From contig CBETVX010000078.1 in the NCBI GenBank assembly GCA_965539935.1, positions 1 to 9,719 of the forward strand: a DNA stretch of 9,719 nt, read 5' to 3'. This stretch comes from CBETVX01 sp965539935. Its GTDB lineage: Bacteria > Bacillota > Clostridia > Peptostreptococcales > Caminicellaceae. This document shows positions 6,347 through 9,719 of this stretch, in pieces. The first letter of the stretch is position 1. Every line of letters begins with the position of its first letter. The notes below the pieces were generated by a model. That model saw only the letters and a program-made list of their open reading frames with translations. It did not search any database and was not told the origin of the DNA. A program made the translations under genes and the position numbers.

Positions 6347-7623
6347 TAATACTCTTCCTTTCTAAAGGCTTCAATAATAGGTACGAGTATAGCAGCAACA
6401 ATACCGGCTGCAAATCCATTATTGTAAAGGTTTAATCCCCCATGTAAAACACCTACATTCAAAACTACTGAAGAGTGGAGAAAGGCTGCTATAACTCCAT
6501 ATTTCCATCCAAACTCTCCAGCTATAGGTGCTAATGCCGTGCCAAATAAAGCTGCTAGCTGAATTGCAGGGTCATTAATCATCCAAATTTTTGTCATTGC
6601 TCCTAAAAAAATGCCTAAAAATATAGGTGTTATATTTCTTCCATGCTTCCCAAGGGCTCCAAATCCTGCTACTGTAAATATACCTCCAATAGTAGGTCCA
6701 TTTAAGTCCCCATTAATTAATAATATATATGCTGTTACTAGTATTCCATTTAGCCCCATATTTACTAAGGTTGGTCCAAATCCTTCTAGCATAACAAAAT
6801 CTGCTACAAGTCTACCCGGATATTCATATATATTCTTAATCTTCTTTATTGAATCTTTATCTATATAATAACCTATTCCTATCATAGAAACAAATAAAAA
6901 CGTCAGATAAAGTCCTAATATCATATTATTTCCACTGGTCCATATTAATCTAGGATTCGGTAAAAAACCATAGGATTTAAATACCGATACAAAAACTGTA
7001 CCTATCATACCAGCTGTAAATCCAACATTATATAAATTGAATCCTTGATGTACTCTTAATAAATAGGTAGATAGAGGTGGCAAAATAATCCCAATAATTA
7101 ATCCCACAATAATGCCCAGGGATATTCTTAATCCCCCTGCTAAATTAGTATTAAACAATATTTCCGAAGTCATAGGAGCCATGGCTGTACCAAATAAAGC
7201 AATATATATGTATTTTGAAAACTTATCTTTCTGAAGTCTTGAATATATGTATACTCCTAATACTATAAACCAAACATTAAATAAGTTCTTTCCAAAAAGA
7301 GCAAATCCATTTATGAGAAATAATGATGCTACTGATACTCCATTTAAATTTATTTTTAACTTATATAATATAAAGATGAAAAATAATGTCAATAAACCTG
7401 AATTTATGAAGGCTGCACCCATACCTCCAAGGCCAATATAATCGGTAATAAGTGTATCAGGTTGGGTCAATATTTTGTATAATCCATTTACAATATTTTG
7501 GGGTGTATCTGCAATTATTCCAAATACAAGTTGCATAATTGCATAAAAAGTAATTATTGCAAATTTTTTCTTATTAGAAATCTCTTTAACTTCAAAATTT
7601 AAAATATTATTTATAATAACCAC
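6346..7623 (-). CDS. DUF1576-type polytopic membrane protein with internally duplicated halves
   Basis: A hydrophobic protein of up to 425 residues with roughly 12-14 membrane segments (for example 20-38, 65-88, 115-128, 166-185, 198-215, 232-252, 375-390, 398-417). I recognise it as DUF1576-like from length and motifs; no substrate is known to me. The two halves repeat each other with the same motif order: LGGMGAAFINSGL (65-77) and LEGFGPTLVNMGL (279-291); LNG (93-95 and 307-309); GF-x3-GK-x3-N (106-116 and 320-330); ALFGTAMAPMTSE (142-154) and ALFGTALAPIAGE (358-370); HQGFNLYNVGFTAG (192-205) and HGGLNLYNNGFAAG (394-407). Such duplication is typical of transporters or channels, so transport is the best guess. 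It overlaps the next gene by one base (TAATG). The only usual start codon near the N-terminus is GTG 7623, which lies inside the ribosome binding site (GAGAGGTGG). Initiation may really be at ATT 7617 or ATA 7614, giving 423 or 422 residues. Confidence 0.88.
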   Translation of the reverse strand: MVIINNILNFEVKEISNKKKFAIITFYAIMQLVFGIIADTPQNIVNGLYKILTQPDTLITDYIGLGGMGAAFINSGLLTLFFIFILYKLKINLNGVSVASLFLINGFALFGKNLFNVWFIVLGVYIYSRLQKDKFSKYIYIALFGTAMAPMTSEILFNTNLAGGLRISLGIIVGLIIGIILPPLSTYLLRVHQGFNLYNVGFTAGMIGTVFVSVFKSYGFLPNPRLIWTSGNNMILGLYLTFLFVSMIGIGYYIDKDSIKKIKNIYEYPGRLVADFVMLEGFGPTLVNMGLNGILVTAYILLINGDLNGPTIGGIFTVAGFGALGKHGRNITPIFLGIFLGAMTKIWMINDPAIQLAALFGTALAPIAGEFGWKYGVIAAFLHSSVVLNVGVLHGGLNLYNNGFAAGIVAAILVPIIEAFRKEEY

Positions 7624-7630
7624 CTCTCTT
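7620..7630 (-). promoter_or_regulatory. Ribosome binding site overlapping the GTG of the DUF1576 gene
   Basis: The minus strand reads AAGAGAGGTGG. The GTG taken as start (7621-7623) forms the end of this near-perfect Shine-Dalgarno stretch. The usual 5-8 nt spacing points instead to ATT (7615-7617) or ATA (7612-7614) in the same frame. Confidence 0.6.
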
Positions 7631-7815
7631 TTTTAAAATATATGTACTTTGTTAATACCCATTTCTTTAAATATATATCTATTTTATTTATTAAATATAA
7701 CTTGTTTTAATAATTCTATCTGCATCTCTTCTATCTTCTTCTTTAAAAATAAACTTCCTTCATTAGCTTAATTAGTCATATATTTACATATTACTATATA
7801 AAATTTAATATTTCA
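7624..7815. other. AT-rich leader upstream of the DUF1576 operon
   Basis: About 190 nt between the terminator of the basic-protein gene and the DUF1576 ribosome binding site. It holds a weak minus-strand promoter near its right end and a short open stretch with a Spo0E-like look (7684-7767). I see no conserved riboswitch-type structure. Confidence 0.5.
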
Positions 7816-7816
7816 A
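7788..7816 (-). promoter_or_regulatory. Candidate promoter for the DUF1576 operon
   Basis: On the minus strand, TTGAAA (7811-7816) and TAATAT (7788-7793) are 17 nt apart. The -35 touches the end of the preceding terminator. It would give a leader of about 160 nt. The -10 matches only three of six consensus bases, so the call is weak. Confidence 0.35.
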
Positions 7817-7855
7817 AAACAAAAGTATCAGGATACACCCTGACACCTTTGTTTT
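7816..7855 (-). terminator. Long terminator hairpin overlapping the stop codon of the basic-protein gene
   Basis: A 17-bp stem (7839-7855 with 7816-7832, two G-T pairs) and a 6-nt loop (7833-7838). On the minus strand it ends in TTTTGTTTTTG. Its 5' arm includes two bases of the TAA stop (7854-7856). It could also stop transcription in the other direction. Confidence 0.85.
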
Positions 7856-8246
7856 ATATGTGTTTACTTAGTTTACTTATAATCATATTTTTAAATTGAT
7901 TCTTTATTATCATTTCCTTTTGAGGGAGTATTTCCTTTTTGTACTTTCTTTTTCCTACTTTATATTTTCTTTTTCTCAGTCTCTTTAAATCCCTTTTTTT
8001 AGTCATAGTAAATATATTATCCACAAAATAATCTGACCCTTTAGATATAAGTGCTTTTCCAATATATTTCTTTCCAAAGTTTTTAGCCACAGTTTTAAAA
8101 ACTTCTCTCATTAAAGACTGTCCAAAGGGAGTATCTAATAGGGCAATTAAATCATTAATGTCTACATTTTGATTTGTATCTATTTCCTTATTTCTATTAT
8201 CTTTTACAGATATTTTTTTAGTAAGTTTTTCATCTATATTCTCCAT
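7854..8246 (-). CDS. Hypothetical protein with a very basic C-terminal region
   Basis: A 130-residue protein I do not recognise. Residues 1-30 are polar and probably unstructured. Residues 31-79 look helical (NDLIALLDTPFGQSLMREV, then VAKNFGKKYIGKALI and DYFVDNIF). Residues 83-104 are extremely basic (KKRDLKRLRKRKYKVGKRKY), and the tail (105-130) is a mixed amphipathic helix. There is no signal peptide or clear membrane segment. The basic block would suit nucleic acid or membrane-lipid binding, but that is inference. The start is ATG 8246: AGGGG lies 8 nt upstream inside AGAGGGGTGGTGAGT. An upstream in-frame ATG at 8285 would add 13 residues and would place this ribosome binding site inside the coding region. 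The gene has its own long terminator and lies about 130 nt downstream of the opine dehydrogenase, behind that gene's strong terminator, so it is probably expressed separately. The reading frame looks intact and well spaced from its neighbours, which favours a real gene. Confidence 0.72.
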   Translation of the reverse strand: MENIDEKLTKKISVKDNRNKEIDTNQNVDINDLIALLDTPFGQSLMREVFKTVAKNFGKKYIGKALISKGSDYFVDNIFTMTKKRDLKRLRKRKYKVGKRKYKKEILPQKEMIIKNQFKNMIISKLSKHI

Positions 8247-8324
8247 ACTCACCACCCCTCTGTACATATATATGCCAGTGTCCACTAATTGGATATATTT
8301 TTAGTTTTGAAAGCTTCTTTTACA

Positions 8325-8368
8325 ATAAAAAACTACCTCAGAAGCATTTATATGCTTTTGAAGTAGTT
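8325..8368 (-). terminator. Strong intrinsic terminator of the opine dehydrogenase gene
   Basis: A 17-position stem with one mismatch and one G-T pair (8352-8368 with 8331-8347) and a 4-nt loop (8348-8351). On the minus strand it is followed by TTTTATTG, giving a run of six T with the last stem bases. It starts 10 nt after the TAG stop. Confidence 0.92.
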
Positions 8369-8377
8369 CCTTTTATT

Positions 8378-9499
8378 CTAAGCTATATTCTCATCAAGGG
8401 CCATATTATATCCTTCGTATAAAAATTCTTTTATTTCCTCTATGGTCATTGATTCTATACCTAGCTCTTTTACTGTCCTACCAGTTTTAAAATAATCTTC
8501 ATCCTTTAAAGTAGAAGCTAATGTTACTATGGAATCCATCACAGGAGTATCTACATTTACTAAATCCCCTATACTCGTCAATGCAACAAGGGAATGGGGA
8601 GTGTCTTCTGTCAGATATCTATTGTCTAAATCCTTTGGTCCCTTCAGCTCTTGAAAGACTTCACTATCTCTATAGGCTTCATAGGTAGTAGGTCTCTCGG
8701 GGCTATATCCAACAACATTTAGTTTTTCTTTAGCATCCATAGTACCATAATCAAACCTTTTTAATATTTCATGGAGTTCACTCACCATTTTATCTATTAC
8801 CTTTGCAACCGATGGTGATATTCCTTCTTTATAATGATAATACTCTCCCTTTGCATATTCTATTCTTCCAGCATTTAAAACAACTGGTGCCGGATGAGAT
8901 ATTGGATTTCCATTGTTTAGAGATGTTTCAAGGACGCTGGCTTTAAGCTCTGCAGCGTCAAATAATTCCTTTGCATACTTAAACATTTCTTCATTTTTCT
9001 TGGCAGGAAAGGCTGCAAAATATAACTTTTTACATTTTAATAATACCTTTACACTTGTTGGCCCTGTTTTTCTAGTTGCATACGGCAGGGTATGGTATTC
9101 ACCTATTGTCACTCCATCTAATTTTCCTAGTTCATGAAGTCTTTTTGCAATTACTAGACTTCCTCCTGTACTACCCGGTGTAAGAATTATCTTATGTCCC
9201 CTTCTAATATATGGTGCAATTTCATCGGCAAACTCCATCTGAGTATAAGCAGGAATCACTGGTAAAATTATATCTACATCGGATAAGGCCTCGGCTAAAT
9301 CTGTAGTAACTTTGTATAACTTAGCTTCCCCTACTCTAGCTACTCCTGTAATGCTTATGGTCTTTTTCTCGAAAAGCTCCGGCACCCTATGGGCATATCT
9401 AGGAGCAATATACATTGTTACTTGATGCCCTGCTAATGCTAAATCTGCTGCTGCTGCAAAACCACCATTTCCTACACCAATAATAGTTACCTTAATCAA
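8378..9499 (-). CDS. NAD(P)-dependent octopine/nopaline (opine) dehydrogenase family protein
   Basis: A 373-residue cytoplasmic oxidoreductase. Residues 1-190 are a Rossmann domain: KVTIIGVGNGGFAAAADLA (3-21) carries the G8-x-G10-x-x-G13 nucleotide loop, DVDIILPVIPA (75-85) is the next core strand, and LTPGSTGG (106-113) follows. From about 192 comes the helical opine dehydrogenase C-terminal domain, with NNGNPISHPAPVVLNAGRI (195-213); H202 sits where the catalytic histidine of this family is expected. YSPERPTTYEAY (265-276) and NRYLTEDTPHSLV (293-305) are further family signatures. Members join an amino acid amine to a 2-oxo acid by reductive condensation, or run the reverse reaction; the amino acid and the keto acid here cannot be told. 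The gene starts with TTG. TTG 9499 is preferred because GGAGG (9507-9511) is 7 nt upstream, against 4 nt for the adjacent TTG at 9502 (374 residues). It is a single-gene unit with a promoter at 9674-9702 and a strong terminator. Confidence 0.9.
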   Translation of the reverse strand: MIKVTIIGVGNGGFAAAADLALAGHQVTMYIAPRYAHRVPELFEKKTISITGVARVGEAKLYKVTTDLAEALSDVDIILPVIPAYTQMEFADEIAPYIRRGHKIILTPGSTGGSLVIAKRLHELGKLDGVTIGEYHTLPYATRKTGPTSVKVLLKCKKLYFAAFPAKKNEEMFKYAKELFDAAELKASVLETSLNNGNPISHPAPVVLNAGRIEYAKGEYYHYKEGISPSVAKVIDKMVSELHEILKRFDYGTMDAKEKLNVVGYSPERPTTYEAYRDSEVFQELKGPKDLDNRYLTEDTPHSLVALTSIGDLVNVDTPVMDSIVTLASTLKDEDYFKTGRTVKELGIESMTIEEIKEFLYEGYNMALDENIA

Positions 9500-9502
9500 C
9501 AA

Positions 9503-9719
9503 TACTCCTCCTTTGTGATAATTTTATTAATTTTTATTATTTCAAACTCATTTTTAGTAATTTTGGGTGTTTTATCTTCATTTATTCTTATTAAGAGTAA
9601 TTTTTTCTAATTTAGTAAAGTATACTCATTATTATTTATTTTATATCCTAATTTCTATACTGTCCAGCATTTTATGATAAATTATATAGAACTTTCTGTT
9701 AAAAAAATCTTCACTTTTA
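9503..9719. other. Upstream region and leader of the opine dehydrogenase gene
   Basis: About 215 nt without a supported gene up to the window edge. It holds the ribosome binding site AAAGGAGG (9507-9514), a promoter near 9674-9702, and a leader of about 165 nt. A weak AT-only hairpin (TTATTCTTATTAAGAGTAA, 9582-9600) is followed by T-rich sequence on the plus strand. I see no recognisable riboswitch or T-box core. Confidence 0.5.
9674..9702 (-). promoter_or_regulatory. Likely sigma-A promoter of the opine dehydrogenase gene
   Basis: On the minus strand, TTAACA (9697-9702, five of six consensus bases) and TATCAT (9674-9679, five of six) are exactly 17 nt apart. It is the best promoter match in the window. 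Initiation near 9667 would leave an untranslated leader of about 165 nt. A second, weaker pair closer to the gene, TGGACA followed by TATAAA at 15 nt, is possible. Confidence 0.55.

Noticed and set aside
7731..7745. TCTTCTT-type short repeats as a possible repeat array.
   Set aside because: Only a few imperfect units in AT-rich intergenic DNA; no spacing regularity, so not a CRISPR or tandem repeat locus.
9582..9613. AT-only hairpin followed by T-rich DNA as a regulatory element or terminator.
   Set aside because: The stem is weak, contains a mismatch and almost no G-C pairs; likely chance in this composition.
9674..9719. Plus-strand ATG with an open frame (MINYIELSVKKIF) running off the right edge.
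   Set aside because: No ribosome binding site precedes it, and the same bases form the best minus-strand promoter; too short to support.
1..9719. A multi-gene defence, toxin-antitoxin, mobile or secretion system.
   Set aside because: No transposase, integrase, phage, nuclease-effector or toxin-antitoxin pair is visible; most genes are single units with their own terminators.

Overview
The window is AT-rich (roughly 30% GC by eye) chromosomal DNA. It has strong Shine-Dalgarno sites, frequent TTG and GTG starts, compact hairpin terminators and codons ending in A or T. Together with the gene content (PepV-type dipeptidase, DUF1576-type membrane protein, YgjP-type metallopeptidase, YhaO/SbcD-type nuclease), this points to an anaerobic low-GC Firmicute, most likely a Clostridia/Tissierellia member. 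The genus cannot be fixed from the sequence. There is no tRNA, rRNA, CRISPR array, insertion sequence, phage gene or classic defence cassette.

Layout. (1) 1-1029, minus: the N-terminal 343 codons of a calcineurin-type DNA repair nuclease that runs off the left edge, starting at a TTG. (2) 1030-1255: a divergent promoter region. (3) 1256-2920, plus: a membrane protein that reads as an N-terminal pseudokinase, one transmembrane helix, a PKD-like domain and a C-terminal beta-sandwich, followed by a terminator. (4) 2996-4330, plus: a PepV-type M20 dipeptidase. (5) 4348-4371: a bidirectional terminator shared with the convergent gene. (6) 4384-5064, minus: a secreted, highly charged coiled-coil protein. 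(7) 5164-5880, minus: a YgjP-type zinc metallopeptidase. (8) 6005-6346 and 6346-7623, minus: a two-gene operon with TAATG overlap, holding a DUF1576-type polytopic membrane protein with a clear internal direct duplication and a small soluble partner that may be a degenerate GHKL (histidine-kinase ATPase-like) fold. (9) 7854-8246, minus: an unrecognised 130-residue protein with a very basic C-terminal part and a 17-bp terminator hairpin. (10) 8378-9499, minus: an octopine/nopaline (opine) dehydrogenase family enzyme with its own promoter and strong terminator. (11) 9500-9719: upstream leader and promoter.

How the genes relate. Most are single-gene transcription units with their own terminators, so the window reads as ordinary chromosomal core and lineage-specific genes. 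The only coupled pair is 6346-7623 with 6005-6346. The dipeptidase and the opine dehydrogenase fit a peptide- and amino-acid-fermenting life style, but nothing ties them into one pathway here. The items most worth a second look are the pseudokinase/PKD membrane protein, and the duplicated DUF1576 membrane protein with its GHKL-like partner and its start region, where the only usual start codon lies inside the ribosome binding site. I see no convincing new multi-gene system.
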